DNA from: Musa acuminata AAA Group
Lineage: Eukaryota; Streptophyta; Magnoliopsida; Zingiberales; Musaceae
Assembly: GCF_036884655.1 (NCBI RefSeq)
Contig: NC_088340.1
Location: 12,141,501-12,205,500 of the forward strand
Length of the DNA: 64,000 bases
Direction: 5' to 3'
Positions 31,667 to 44,262 of the stretch are shown here, piece after piece (position 1 is the first letter of the stretch; each line of letters begins with the position of its first letter). A model generated the notes under the pieces. That model made no database searches. It saw only the letters and a list, made by a program, of their open reading frames with translations, and was not told the origin of the DNA. Position numbers and translations under genes: made by a program.

Positions 31667-34600
31667 CTATTCGATGAAAAGACGAGGATACACCTTTTTC
31701 ATTTCCTCTTCTAGCTCCCAAGTTGTCTCTTCTCCAGAATGATGTCTCCAATTTACTTGAACCAGTGGGATGACCCGATTCCTTAGGACTTTTTCTTTCT
31801 TATCAATAATCTGAATAGGCTCTTCCACATAGGATAAATCTTTATCGAACTCCACCAGCTCATACTTAATGATGTGAGAAGGGTCATACATATACTTTCT
31901 AATCATCGAGACATGAAATATATCATGGACATGGCTCAATGCTGGTGGTAAGGCAATCCTGTAAGCGACAGAACTAACCCTCTCAAGAACCTCAAAAGGT
32001 CCAATAAATCTTGGGCTTAACTTTCCTTTCTTCCCAAACCTTATAATGCCTTTGGAAGGGGAGACTTTTAAGAATACAAAATCTCCGATTTCAAACTCAA
32101 TATCTCGTCTCCTATTATCGGCATAACTCTTTTGACGACTTTGAGCAGCTTTTAACCTTTTCCTTATAACTTGAATTTTCTCGGTAGTTTCTTGTACCTG
32201 GTCCGGTGCTAACAACTTTCTGTCCCCAACTTCCTCCCAACATATAGGTGTTATGCACTTTCGCCCATATAAAGCTTCATAAGGAGCCATCTGAATACTT
32301 GAATGATAACTATTGTTATACGTGAACTCAACAAGTGAAATATTCTTATCCCATTCACCTTTCCAATCCATAACATAGGCTCTAAGCAAATCCTCAAGTG
32401 TTTGAATTGTTCTTTCTGACTGACCATCGGTCTGAGGATGATATGCAGTGCTAAACTTAACTTTAGTGCCCATAGATTCCTGTAATCTTCTCCAGAATCT
32501 AGAGAGAAATCTGGAGTCTCTATCAGAGATGATCTCCTTTGGAATACCATGAAGTCTTACTATTTCATTAACATATAAATCTGCAAGTCTATCAAGCGAA
32601 TAAGTCATATTAATCGGAAGGAAATGTGCAGATTTTGTTAACCTATCAATGATAACCCAAATAGCATCATGCTTCCTCGAGGTTCTGGGTAGTCCTGAAA
32701 CAAAATCCATAGTAATACATTCTCATTTCCATTCAGGTATAACTAAAGGTTGCAGCAACCCTCCAGGTCTTTGGTGTTCTACTTTGATTTGCTGACAAGT
32801 CAAACATTTTGAAACATACATTGCAATTTCCTTCTTCATACCTTCCCACCAATAATGACTTTGAAGATCTCTATACATCTTAGTGCTCCCAGGGTGTAGG
32901 GCGTACTTTGAAGTATGACTTTCATTTAGGATTTGATTCTTGATATCTAGTTCATTTGGTACACATACTCTCTCCCCAAATCTCAATAGGCCATCCTTTG
33001 AAACTTGAAATTGTGGCTTCAATTCCTTTTCTACTTCACTCCTCAAGTAGATTAAGTGTGGATCTCGTAATTGTCCCTCCTTAATTTGTTGCATAAGATC
33101 AGACTGCACTTGAATGGAGGCCATCAAAATCATCGAGTCTTGCTCTTTCCTCAAAGCTTTCAAATCAAAATTTTCTTCTATTAGCTTCCATTGCTTCACG
33201 ACCAGACTAGCCATAAAACTTGTAGATTTCCTACTAAGTGCATCAGCTACAACATTGGCCTTGCCCGGGTGATAACGGATGGCACAATCATAATCCTTCA
33301 GAAGTTCTATCCATCTTCGCTGCCTCATGTTTAACTCTTTCTGAGTGAAAATATATTTTAAACTCTTGTGATCAGTGAAGATTTCAAACTGTCGACCATA
33401 CAAATAATGTCTCCAAATCTTTAGAGCAAAAATGATTGCTGCTAATTCCAAATCATGAGTTGGATAATTCAATTCATAACCTTTAAGTTGCCTAGAAGCA
33501 TAAGCAATTACTCTCCCTTCCTGCATCAAAACACATCCTAGGCCCTTTCTTGAAGCATCAGTATAAACTACAAATCCCTCACTACCACTTGGAATAGTGA
33601 GAATAGGGGCACTAGTCAATCTTCTTTTTAACTCTTGAAAGCTTTGCTCACAATCATCGCCCCATACAAATTTCATATTCTTCTTAGTGAGTTTGGTGAG
33701 AGGTTGAGCAATTCGAGAAAATCCCTCCACAAATCTCCTGTAATAACCTGCCATGCCCAAGAAACTTCTAACCTCTGTTACATTTGTTGGTACTTCCCAT
33801 TCAACTACAGCTTCTATTTTCCTTGGATCAACAGATATACCCTTCCCTGAAATCACATGACCTAAGAAAGCAACTTCATTCAACCAAAATTCACATTTGC
33901 TGAACTTCGCATACAACTTCTTTTCTCTTAGTATGGACAACACATCACTCAAGTGTTCCTCATGCTCCTGGTTACTCTTTGAATACACCAATATGTCATC
34001 AATAAATACAATTACACAGATATCCAAGAGCGGTTGAAATATCCTATTCATTAGTTCCATAAAAGCTGCAGGGGCATTTGTCAAACCAAACGGCATCACC
34101 AAGAATTCATAATGACCATATCGAGTTCTGAAAGCTGTTTTTGAAATATCCTCCTCCTTGATCTTTAGCTGATAGTAACCTGACCTCAGGTCAATCTTAG
34201 AGAATACTTGTGCACCCTGCAGTTGATCAAACAAATCATCAATTCTAGGTATGGGATATTTGTTTTTGATGGTCACCTGATTCAACTGTCTATAATCAAT
34301 ACAAAGCCTCAATGTTCCATCCTTCTTCTTCACTAATAGTACCGGAGCACCCCAAGGGGACACACTGGGTCGTATAAAACCCTTATCTAATAATTCTTGT
34401 ATTTGCTTCTTTAATTCCTCTAGCTCGAGTGGTGCCATTCTATAGGGAGGCTTAGATATTGGGGTTGTACTGGAGACCAGATCAATAGCAAATTCACACT
34501 CTCTATCTAGAGGTAAACCAGGCAAGTCATCTGGGAATACATCAGGGAATTCTTTGACCACTGAAATTTCATCTAGGTGGGTTTCCTGGTTTGAATGCTC

Positions 34601-34810
34601 CTTTACACACACCATATAACAAAAACAACCTTTCTGCATAAGACGATAAGCTTGAAGTGCTGATATCAAGCAAGGAGGCAAATCATGCTTAATGCCCTCA
34701 AAGAAAAATATAGGCTGATCTGGTATGCAGAAAGTAATTATTTTCTTGTAACAATCAATACTGGCGTGATGAGAAGATAACCAATCCATGCCAAGTATAA
34801 TATCAAAACC
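31667..34810 (-). pseudogene. pol: Gy2 pol: protease end, RT, RNase H, integrase, chromodomain
   Basis: After the stop at 34811-34813 the frame reads [21 protein letters not shown] follows, with [35 protein letters not shown] and catalytic FIDD in [12 protein letters not shown]. RNase H is [17 protein letters not shown] and [11 protein letters not shown]. The integrase zinc region is [27 protein letters not shown] at 32723-32725 replaces Trp before ECITMDFVSGLP. The integrase core then reads VIIDRLTKSAHFLPI, IISDRDSRF and STAYHPQTDGQSER. The C-terminus VLRNRVIPLVQVNWRHHSGE, then ETTWELEEEM, is the chromodomain. Apart from the stop, every catalytic residue looks intact. RT before integrase plus the chromodomain places it in Tekay/Del. 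Confidence 0.92.
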
Positions 34811-36070
34811 CTAGATCTCTAGGAGAATCAAATCAGCAAGGAGTTCGTGGTCTCCAATAGAGATCAAACAAGATGGGTAGACCAATTTTGTTGCCAATGA
34901 ATCTCCAACAGCAGTTGTTACATATAACATATAATCTAGGGGTTTAGGTAGAATATCCAAGTGACAAGCAAAGTATTTTGAAACAAACGATAAGTTGGAG
35001 CCGGGATCAAACAAAACTTTTGCATTTCTTTTAGAAACATGAAGAATACCTTCCACCACTGATTTAGAAGCTCTAGAATCTTGTTCAGTGATAGCGTATA
35101 CTCTAGCATGGGCTGAGGGTCTAGGAGACAATGGCTCTCTTTTCCTGTTCAGTGGGCAATCTTTTATTTGATGACCTAGCTTTCCACAATTGAAACATGC
35201 TCCAGTCACCCGAAAACACCGACTTGTCTCATGATTTAACCCGCATTTCTCACATAACTGAGTCCTCCCCCATGGTTTCCTTTTCTCAAGTCCAGATGTC
35301 TTAAACCTCTTGTTACTATCTTCGTATTCATTTACTCTCCTGCTTTTGCTAGTAAATTTGTCCCTTTGGTTCTTGCCAATGATTTCTTGAATTTCCTCCA
35401 TGTCTCTTTCAATTTTCAAAGCTCTTTCTACCGTATCAGCATATGTTTGTAATTTTAAAGCTGACATTCGGCTTCTTATTGCCGGCCGTAATCCCCTTTC
35501 AAACCTTCTTGCCTTTCTAGATTCATCATCAGTCATATGTGTGGCAAACCTAGAGAGCTTAGTAAATTTAGATTCATACTTTGTAACCGTCATACTTCCC
35601 TGGATAAGATTCAAGAACTCCAATTCTTTTTGCTCTCTCATACATTCTGAAAAATATTTATCGTTAAACTTTTCTTGGAATAACTTCCATGTCATTGGCT
35701 CATGTTTGATTTCAGACATCCTCTTAATCATTCTCCACCAGTGTTCAGCTTCTCCCTCCAGCATAAAGGTGGCAAGAAAAACCTTTCATTCATCAGAGTA
35801 ATTTAAGGCATCAAATATTTTCTCTATCTGCATCATCCATCGTTCCGCCACCATTGGATCAGACTCACCACTGAAACTGGGAGGACTAAGCTTCTTAAAC
35901 TGTCCAATTCCCAACCCCGTCTGGTTTGATGTCTCTGTCCCATCATTATTTCCTTGTTGGACAGGTTGTTGTTGTCGTTGCATCACTTGTGCCATAGTCT
36001 CCAAAGTCCGCATAATACCACTCAATTGATCAGCAGTAGATGCAACAGGAGAACCAGATGATCTCGTCAT
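34811..36070 (-). pseudogene. gag: Gy2 gag and protease, broken
   Basis: Starts MTRSSGSPVASTADQLSGIM. The retrotransposon gag domain spans FKKLSPPSFSGESDPMVAER to FERGLRPAIRSRM. Two zinc knuckles follow, CEKCGLNHETSRCF and CFNCGKLGHQIKDCP, then the protease VLFDPGSNLSFVS. A TGA at 35786-35788 lies in NYSDE-stop-KVFLATFMLEGEAEHWW, a position normally Trp. A TAG at 34811-34813 follows LADLILLEI, just before [10 protein letters not shown]. Frame is kept across both, so only point changes separate this from an open gag-pol. Confidence 0.9.
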
Positions 36071-36176
36071 CCTCGCTTCCTAAAACATCAAAAGAACATT
36101 TTCTTTGATCAATCTCTAAATGGTAGTCAATAAACCTAAAAAAAAAACATAATATTCTTAGTGATTCTCAAACCAT

Positions 36177-36188
36177 GCTCTGATACCA
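36177..36188 (-). promoter_or_regulatory. Primer binding site of Gy2
   Basis: TGGTATCAGAGC on the minus strand, a few bases from the 5' LTR; initiator tRNA-Met type. Confidence 0.9.
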
Positions 36189-36192
36189 CCTC

Positions 36193-38830
36193 TGTCATGC
36201 CCCTAAAAATATCCATGATATTTAAATTTTTTCGCCACAACTAACCCAGGATCCAAACACACATTTGAGGTCACTAAGAAAACATTCAGATCAAAAATTT
36301 CACTTCTATAATCTATCAATTCATAACCCTGTGCAATTCATAAACATAGCACACATCACTCGATAATTTATACAATCTGAACTCAACTCATCAAAATAAA
36401 AACCACAATATAAATCCACAAGTGGGGAAATCTATGCAGTCACCACAATCATCGATTTACCATAAGTTCATATCATTACACGAATTTAATTTAACATTCC
36501 AAAACCCTATACATGAGGGATCCTTTAACTTACACAAAATCCACAGGTTTAGATTCATAGTCACATTTCATTAGATGCAACGTAGCTTATACACAACTAC
36601 ATATATGCTAACAAAAGTTCTGCCCAACGTCTTCTAAACTTTCCACTGCCTCAGCCCATTCTTAACATTTAAGCAAGCGATACGCTATCCTGAAAAATTT
36701 ATCAACAAATGGGGTGAGCATAAAGAGCTCAGCAAGTGACTAACATATCCATATCAAAATAGTACAATTTCCAAAGAGATGCAGTTTCAAACACAAAGCA
36801 GAATATACGATTTCGTATACATAATATCATTAGGAGCAGAATCATAATTGTCCTTTTTAATCATACATATTTGGTTCCTGACAGATGGGGCATAGAGTAA
36901 TTGGAGCATATCAGAAACAAAGGAGACATATCGGAGCTTATCAATGGCATATAAAATGTTCCAAATCACATCAACGACATAGGGAACATTACGAAGCAAA
37001 ATCAGTAGTGAATGAAGCATTTCAGAGCATATCAAACTCATATGTCGTACAGAAGCTCAAACGTCGTCCTTGACGTTGCAATCATATCATAACTATCCAG
37101 AGCACGAACAGAAATAACTCACCAAAACTCTGGATGTCATATCAAACATATAGAGGGTGTAGTGGGATCTCAGTCAGAATGTGATTCATCCATTTCTGAA
37201 TGACCACCTGACAAAAGTCTCCCACGTCTGGGAGCTCCATCCACCCACGTCTAGGTGAAGTCAAAGGGGGCCGGCAGAGCATCGCAGGCTCTAAGCAATA
37301 TCCCACAAAGCGGGACCCCACAAAGCGGGCAAATAAGCGCATACCAGAATATCCCACATAGCGGGACCCCACAAAGCGGGCAAATCAGCGCATACCCTTT
37401 ACCATTTCTGGCAAAGGTCCAGACAATCCCACACACCAGAGTACAAGAAGGCAGTTTCAACAATAAGTAGCATATAACGGAAGCACACGCGGAACAACCA
37501 AACGTACATGTGCCTTTTCAAAAGCAATGTGATGCAAGGAACAAATCTCTCACAAAAGTATTCATTTTAGGAAAGAAACGAAAGCAAGAGTGTACAGGGA
37601 TTCCAAACAATCATAATCAGCTCAATTCCAATAAGAAGATTAGGTGAATTCAAGTATCCAAAGGAAATGGAACAGAATACGCGAAATCGACCAAAGCTCG
37701 ATTTCGGACAGAATTCCAGTGGCACGTCAAACAAATATTTCAGAATAACAATTATGCTCCAATACCCATAAGAAGGCTATGGTCGAACCATATATCAATC
37801 TATATTCGGATGGAACAGATTTCATATGAAACAGGGCTCCCAACACAGAGTTACCTCTGATTTGGTAACACAAGGTCAAAATCACAATCACTGTTTTGCA
37901 GAATTTATAAGGTCGGATTCAACAGACGATAGGGTGGGCAATTGAACTCCAAAATTTTCAAACTATATGTCAAAAGAGAGAATTTCAAGTCTAGTTTCAA
38001 ATAAAATCAGTTTGGTACAAACCAGAATTTTCAACAGGGAGTTATAGGCGTTTTAGTATCGAAAGGTCAGAAATCTTGAACTCTATTTTACAGCGTCTAT
38101 AGGCTCTTTTGAAACAAATTTTTGGGTAAGTATTCGGTGTCCAAAATCTACAAAATCGGTGTCAAAAGAAATATATACGAGTCTAATTTCAAACAAAAAT
38201 AGTTCCTGCCTGAATCCTCATTCTGTACTAAAACTTATAGCTGAAACAGTGCTTAGGGGTCAGTTTACCGAAAAAAAACTTTCAGAATCCATGGTTTTAT
38301 GTCCAAGGAGAGACATATCAGTTTCTAAATAGAAATCTTCCAATTTATTTTGAATCAACATAAAAACAGAGTCTAATACTGCTGTAGGATGGGGTTAGAA
38401 CACTTACCTTTGGAAATTTTGACCCGAAATGACAAGATTAAAGCAAGAACCCTAAAAGCCCCAATTTTCTTTCTCTTCTTCTTCTTCTTCTTCTTCTTCT
38501 TTCTTTCTTTCTTTCTTTCTTTCCCTGATCACCCACGAGCTGCCTCCTCTGCTTCCTTAAGAACGAAGGCAGAGAGGCTTAAGCGGTGGAATTTGTCATT
38601 TGGTGCATTTTGTAGTTTAGTCCTTGTTTTTATCATATTCACGATTAGGTCCTTAGGGTTTACATATAGGTCCTCAGATTCTTTCTTTTCTCTTTTTTTT
38701 TTGAACAGATCTCCCAAATCTTACAAATAAGTTACCTCTGATTCATACTCTATTTCTTTTGTCAATTAAAATAGATGCTTACGTTATCACCAGAAATTTA
38801 TACGAACATTCGGAAATGAGGGGTGTTACA
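36193..38830 (-). repeat. Gy2 5' LTR
   Basis: 2638 bases, the partner of 28962-31617. It starts TGTCATGCCCC on the plus strand, where the other reads TGTCACGCCCC. Confidence 0.95.
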
Positions 38831-38835
38831 GACGC

Positions 38836-39008
38836 TGGCAGCGTCATCTCCTGGCAGTGGTGGTGGCTCGGGTGGGAGACGGCGGTGGACTCTGGCCGGA
38901 AGTGGGGTAGAGCCGGTTGCTAGCTGGAGAGCAGCGACGGGCGGCGGGTGGGCTGGCCGGAAGCAGGGGAAGCAGGGGTGCATGGTACGGTTGCTGCTTC
39001 TTCTTCTC

Positions 39009-39058
<50 letters not shown>

Positions 39059-39126
39059 GTTTCTTTTTTTTTTTTTTACAGCTTCGTTGCAGCGAGAACG
39101 CCAAGGATCGTCGCTCTGATACCAAA
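38836..39126 (-). other. Gy1 leader, part 2
   Basis: Continues the leader from 28956. It contains a TTTC microsatellite (39006-39056) and a T-run, and ends with the PBS (39113-39124, minus TGGTATCAGAGC). Confidence 0.75.
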
Positions 39127-39413
39127 TGATAAGACTCTAAAGTCTTATCGTAAAAAAGAAGAAGAGAAAGGGGATGATCACTTCGAGGGGATCGGCCTCC
39201 TTGATCGCTTCGAGGGGATCGGCCCTCCTTGATCGCTTCGAGGGGATCGGCCTCCTAGGGTTTGTCAAAAGATAAAAATAGTATTTTTCATAGATGATCG
39301 AAAAGAAGCAGTTACATCCCTATTTATAGAGTTCCGACTTTAGCTAAACTAAACAGACTTAATAAATACGCAGAAAATAAAAGGAAAGCACAAAAAATAA
39401 AAGGATCCTAACA
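39127..39413 (-). repeat. Gy1 5' LTR
   Basis: 287 bases, TGATAAGACTC...GGATCCTAACA on the plus strand. It includes an extra copy of GATCGCTTCGAGGGGATCGG compared with the 3' LTR. TATA box at 39320-39331 (minus). Confidence 0.9.
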
Positions 39414-39418
39414 CGCAG

Positions 39419-40615
39419 GACTAACTTCGATCATGCAAAGATAAATCGATTAAAGCAGGAAGAATCATATATTGGGCAGAAGTAGAACATGTCAAAAGAT
39501 TGGATGTCAGGTCGGAGGACTGGTTGACATACTAGAAGGACTTCGTGCTATAGGTTCGGGCATTGGGCCGAAGGATCGAACATTGCGCCAAAGGAGATCG
39601 GATGTTACGGAAGGTCAATATGCTGATTGGGCAATACGTCGAAGGAGAGAATGATACATTAAAGGATCGGACGAAGCGTCGGATGAACCAATGATATGTC
39701 GGACAACATCGGATTCACGCTTTTAATCATGTGTGTCTAGATCGAAGTAGTCTAGGTCTAATTGAGTTAGTTTTGGGTGTAACTAGGCTAACTTAATTAG
39801 GGGCCCATTAGGCCTAATTTGGGGCTAAGTTGGCCCATTGGGTGGCCCATTCAATGATCTGGAGCTAGGTCAAGTGGTGGCACCGCTAGGGCTGACGAGG
39901 GAACCGCTTGAGGCTCGGCCTCCCAAGTAGTGTTTGGGCAATGGTACTACCCAGACTAGTGGTGGTTCCGCTAGAGCTTAGTCTCTAAGGTTGTCAGGCG
40001 ATGGTACCACTCAGACTAGTGGTAGTATCGCTAGTGTCAGGGCTGCAGGCGATAGTACTACCAGTACCCCTGAAACCGAGGATGTAACACTTTTTGGCTC
40101 CATTTTTAAAGTCATTTAGGGTATATAAATACCCCACTCTTTTCTACTTGAGGCAGCAAGAAATTAAGTAGAAAGGGGAAAGAATACTTGAGTGGAAAAG
40201 TATTATAATCTCTTTTAAAATTTAGAGTCTCTTCCTCCTAGAGTTAGAGGTCTTTCTAAGGGAGAAGTGTGGTCTAGTATAAAAAAGAATTTATAAAGGT
40301 TCTCTCCTGAGTATGTCAAAAGGACAAAGTGTTGTAATAGGGTAGTTGATCTTCGTCCATTGAACGAAGATCAATAGTGAATTTCGGTGGCCTCGACGGA
40401 AAAGAAATCGAGAGTGAACATAGGTCGAGACGACCGAACCACTATAAACTCAGTTTACATTTACTTTATGCTTTTCATTCTTATTACATACTAATTTACT
40501 TGCTCACTATGCTTATGAATGCTTTCAAGTTAAACATCTTTCCGATACGAGCTTTTATCGAATGAAGTTTTCTAAATTATTAAAATTTTACGAAAGCACT
40601 AATTCATAGTCCCCT

Positions 40616-40646
<31 letters not shown>

Positions 40647-40660
40647 TCCTCTTAGTGCTA
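39419..40660 (+). repeat. Sv3 5' LTR, main piece
   Basis: Continues the LTR after Gy1, starting GACTAACTTCGATCATGC. Diverged palindromic modules (GTGGTGGCACCGCTA, GGTGGTTCCGCTAG) lie at 39870-40070. TATA box GTATATAAATACCCC at 40130-40145. Near the end there is a run of 28 C (40616-40643). The usual end CGATCCTAACA and the PBS are missing. A 32-base duplication lies in their place. Confidence 0.75.
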
Positions 40661-40689
40661 AATTATTAAAATTTTACGAAAGCACTAAT
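40572..40689. repeat. 32-base direct repeat flanking a poly-C run
   Basis: The same 32 bases (starting CTAAATTATTAAAATTTTAC) occur at 40572-40603 and 40658-40689, with a 28-base C run between them. The second copy replaces the LTR end and PBS expected before gag. Confidence 0.9.
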
Positions 40690-42400
40690 GGTTTTTGCCA
40701 GCAATCTAGAGGGTCACTCGATCACTTGTCCTCCTATATTCAATGGGACGGACTACATATATTAGAAAACTAGTATGAGGATTATTTTACTTTCTATGCA
40801 CTTTGATTTATGGAATATTATCGAATATGGTTTTCAACAACTCTTTAAACCAATGAATGAATGGAATGACTTAGAGAAAAAATCGTTTTCCTTAAATACT
40901 AAAGCTATAAATGCTTTATTTTGTGCTTTAGATAAAAACGAGTTTAATCATGTTTCTATATACGAAACTGCACATGATATTTGACACACACTCGAAGTCA
41001 TATATGAAGGCATAAGTAGAGTTAAAGAGTCTAAGATAAATTTTTTGATGAATAATTTTGAATTGTTTTGAATGAAACTAAACAAAACCATTGGAGATAT
41101 GTACACCTATTTTACGGATGTCATCAATGGTTTGAAAGCTCTTGGTAAATGTTTTTCTATTCTTGAACTTGTAAATAAGATTCTAAGATATCTTCCAGAG
41201 AGTTGGGATCCGAAAGTAACTGCAATACAAGAGGAAAAAAAATAAATAATTTTTCACTAGAAGAACTTATTAGTTAATTGATGATATATGAAATGACTTA
41301 TTTGGCACATGATGAACATGAAGACAATCTTCCAAAGAACAAAAAGGTTATTACACTTAGAACCAAAGAAAACCACTCGAGCGAAAGCTTATATGAAGAT
41401 GACATAGAACTACTCACAAAAAAATTTAAAAATTTCATAAAACAAGAATCTAAAAATAAACTTAAAAAGAACACAATCATTTGCCACGAATGCAAAAGGC
41501 CGGGGCACTTCAAAAGTGAATGTCCAAAACTAAAGAAGAAGCTACTAAAGAAGAAAAAAACATTCAAGGCGACATGAGACAAATCAAGTACATTCGTAGA
41601 TAAGAAGCAAACCAATAAAGACGAGGTGGCAAACTATGCTTCGATGGCTTTTGACAATAAGGTATACAACTCAACTGAAACTTCTTTACTTTATAATAAA
41701 TTACTTGATGCTTTTCATGATTTGTTTGATGAATATAAATTAGTTGGTAAAAAAATATAAATTATTAAAAAAAGGATCATACTTCTCTTTCTAATGAATT
41801 TAAAATTTTAAAAATTAAGTATAATAAATGTTTGTTAACTCCTTGCACTAAATGTGAAGAGTTAGATTTATATAAAAAAAATTTATTATTAAAACAAGCA
41901 TTATAAAATTTTAAAATTGATAACAAATCATTAAACATAATTCTTGCCAATAAGGGTCATGTTCGTAGAAAGGAAGGAATCGGCTTTGTGAGTAACACTC
42001 AATAAAAATCAACCACATTTGTTAAAGGACCAACATTACCTGTTTCTCCTAAGGTTAAGTGTAATTTTTATGGTAGACATAGTCATTTTGTTTATAAATA
42101 TATATTTAAAAAATATGGCTCGCATAAATTAGTTTGGATTCCTAAAGGAACCATAAATAACTTTATGCCAATAAACAAGATAGTTAGATCTAATCTTGAC
42201 TGACTCAAAGTTAAATGGGTACCTAAAGCAAACCCATCTTTCTTGTAGAAATAGATAAGATAGCTAGGAGAAAAATGATATCTTGATAATAGATTCTCAA
42301 GGCATATGATCGGAGATCTAACATACTTCACAAAGCTCACTAGCTAAAACAATAATAACATTAACATTGGAATTATTTAATTGAAGATATTTTTTTATGT
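40690..42400 (+). pseudogene. gag: Sv3 gag and protease start, heavily decayed
   Basis: Translation begins FASNLEGHSITCPPIFNGTD and follows the Sirevirus gag (FSLNTKAINALFCALDKNEF, SRVKESKINFL, GDMYTYFTDVINGLKALGK, CHECKRPGHFKSECP zinc knuckle). Stops break it near 40765, 40982, 41068, 41276 and elsewhere, with frameshifts after 41230 and 41758. The gag/pol boundary TAG is at 42246-42248, followed by protease remnants (FSRHMIGDLTYFTKLTS). It ends where Sv4 is inserted. It is an old fossil compared with Sv2. Confidence 0.8.
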
Positions 42401-42475
42401 TATACTATTGATCTTTGTCATGACGAAACTTATTTTCGATTTTAATCGATGATGCATGGATTTAGCATAAACGAC

Positions 42476-44010
42476 TGTTGAATCTCATATTTTGATGATG
42501 AAACCGATTGATGAGTATTTATAATTTAATGTGCATTTTGAGTGATGCAGGATACTTCGATCAGGATGAAACAATTTAAACAGGAAGAATCATATTTTGC
42601 CAGAGGAAAACATATTAGAAGATTGGAACATCGAGCCGGAGGATCAGTCGACGTATCGACAAAAGGCTTCGGACCATGGATTCGGGCATCGAGCTAAGAA
42701 GAGCAGATATTGCGCCAAGGATATCGGAGTTGCGGAGTCAACTGGCTGCTTGGGCAATAGACCGCAAGAGAGGATGATGTGTCGAAGAATCGAACGAAGC
42801 GTCGAGGGACCAATGACATGTCGGACAACATGATTAATGCTTAGTTTTCATTGTCTAGATCGAAGTATGTTTTTACATATGCAGGATTAACTATGATAGC
42901 AAGGCATAAAGCAAAATGAAGTCCTGAAGTCAAGGATGCGATTTCATTGGGAGTTCGAGAGTTTGTCGGAAGTCCAAACGTTCATTAGAAGTTCTACCGG
43001 AACCAGCCGAGAAGTCTCGGAGCTTGCCAAAGAAGCTCGTCGGAACTCACCAAGAAGATTGTCATGAAGTCTAGGAGCTTGTCGGGAGTCCGCTGGAACA
43101 TTGCCGAGAGATTGTCGGAAGTTTGCTGGAAGATCGCTGGAAGAAACTAGACTTACGGACTTGTTTAGCTTAGAATATGTCTTAGGAATCATAGTTAGCA
43201 TGTAATTGGGATTAGATTTGGGCCAACCCAATTAGGGGCCAGTTGGGCCTATGTAAGAATTATGTTGGGCCCAATAAAATGGCCAAAATAGTGCCCTAAG
43301 AGGTGACACCGTCGTGGCACAATCTCCAATATTATGTCAAGCGGTGGTACCACCCAAACACGGCCTCCGAGAGGCTACAGGCGGTGGTACCACCCAGCAC
43401 AACCTCGTAGATGGTGGTACCGCCCAATGTCAGACTGACATTGGCAGTGGTATCGCCCGTGCCCGGGAAACCCAGGATGAAATGCTTTTAGGCTCCAAGT
43501 TTAAATCAACTTGAAGCCTATAAATATCCCTCTCATCTCTGGTTAAAAGACACAAGCACAGAGAGTTTAAAAGTGAAGAAACGCTGTTGCAATCACTTGA
43601 GAAATCCCTCCTCTAGATCTTACATTAGAATTCTATTTAGGAGGAGTGTGAGTGCTTGTAAGGGTTGTCTCCTAAACCCGGTAAAAGGAGAAGAGGGGTG
43701 TAAGAAGGAGGTCGATCTTCACCTATTAAAGGAAGATCGATAGTGGATGCTAGTAGCCTCGATGAAATACGAATCGGAGGAGTGGATATAGGTCATGACG
43801 ACCGAACCATTATAAATCGGTTTGCATTTTACTTTGAGCAATTTATCCTTACTGCAAACCTCTTTAATAGCTTACTACCTTCAATACTTTTTTGTATGCT
43901 TTCAAGCTATCTTTACGAAACCAATTTTATCGAAATGAAAGGTTTTTTTAAAATGATTTTACCGCTGCACTAATTCGCCCCCCCTCTTAGTGCCAACCCC
44001 GTTCCTAACA
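42476..44010 (+). repeat. Sv4 5' LTR
   Basis: 1535 bases, TGTTGAATCTCATATTTTGA to CCGTTCCTAACA, distinct in sequence from the other Sirevirus LTRs. It carries GGTGGTACCACC palindromes at 43342-43420 and a perfect inverted repeat at 43424-43444 (10-base arms CCAATGTCAG and CTGACATTGG around one base). TATA box GCCTATAAATATCCC at 43515-43526. Confidence 0.85.
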
Positions 44011-44059
44011 ATTGGTATCAGAGCCTTGTTTTCTCATTTGGTTTAACACCTAAAGAGAA

Positions 44060-44262
44060 ATGGCTCTTTTCGACTTTCAAGAGGGTCACTCTCTTATTCA
44101 TCCTCCCTTTTTCAATGGGACGGACTACACTTATTGGAAAACTCGAATGAGAGTTTTCTTGCTTTCATTGAATCTCGATTTATGGCACATAGTCGAATTT
44201 GGTTTTCGAATGTCTTCTCTTCCAATGAACCATTGGAATGATTTAGAGAAGAAGACATTTTC
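44060..44262 (+). pseudogene. gag: Sv4 gag, truncated N-terminus
   Basis: MALFDFQEGHSLIHPPFFNG, then TDYTYWKTRMRVFLLS and NHWNDLEKKTFS, matching the first 68 residues of Sirevirus gags. The frame runs on for 13 codons into La-R DNA (KLTDVRGISNSKN), which is not gag. It is cut by the chimeric junction. The start follows the PBS by about 35 bases, as in Sv2. Confidence 0.85.

Larger units (their letters stand above)
28962..38830 (-). mobile_element. Gy2: Tekay/Del-like chromovirus, recent
   Basis: 9869 bases on the minus strand with long LTRs (2656 and 2638 bases) and perfect duplications GACGC (28957-28961, 38831-38835). It has PBS, gag, pol with chromodomain and polypurine tract. The LTRs differ by about 16 base changes noted by eye, all transitions, plus microsatellite length. 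It is therefore the youngest or one of the youngest insertions here. Three in-frame stops break gag-pol. Confidence 0.95.
23808..39413 (-). mobile_element. Gy1: Reina-like chromovirus (gypsy), decayed
   Basis: A minus-strand element with short LTRs (23808-24078 and 39127-39413) and perfect duplications CGCAG (23803-23807, 39414-39418). The gene order gag, protease, RT, RNase H, integrase, chromodomain marks a chromovirus; short LTRs and the C-terminal chromodomain suggest the Reina lineage. It sits in the Sv3 5' LTR and is itself interrupted in its leader by Gy2. Confidence 0.88.
42476..44262 (+). mobile_element. Sv4: 5' part of another Sirevirus element
   Basis: A complete LTR (42476-44010), PBS (44013-44024) and the first 67 codons of gag, then an abrupt switch to La-R DNA at about 44263. 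Its 3' half is absent, so no duplication can be assigned. It is inserted in the Sv3 protease region. Confidence 0.75.

Noticed and set aside
40616..40643. Telomere-like or assembly gap marker
   Set aside because: A pure C run at a place where all related LTRs have shorter C runs; no telomere repeat and flanks continue as an LTR.
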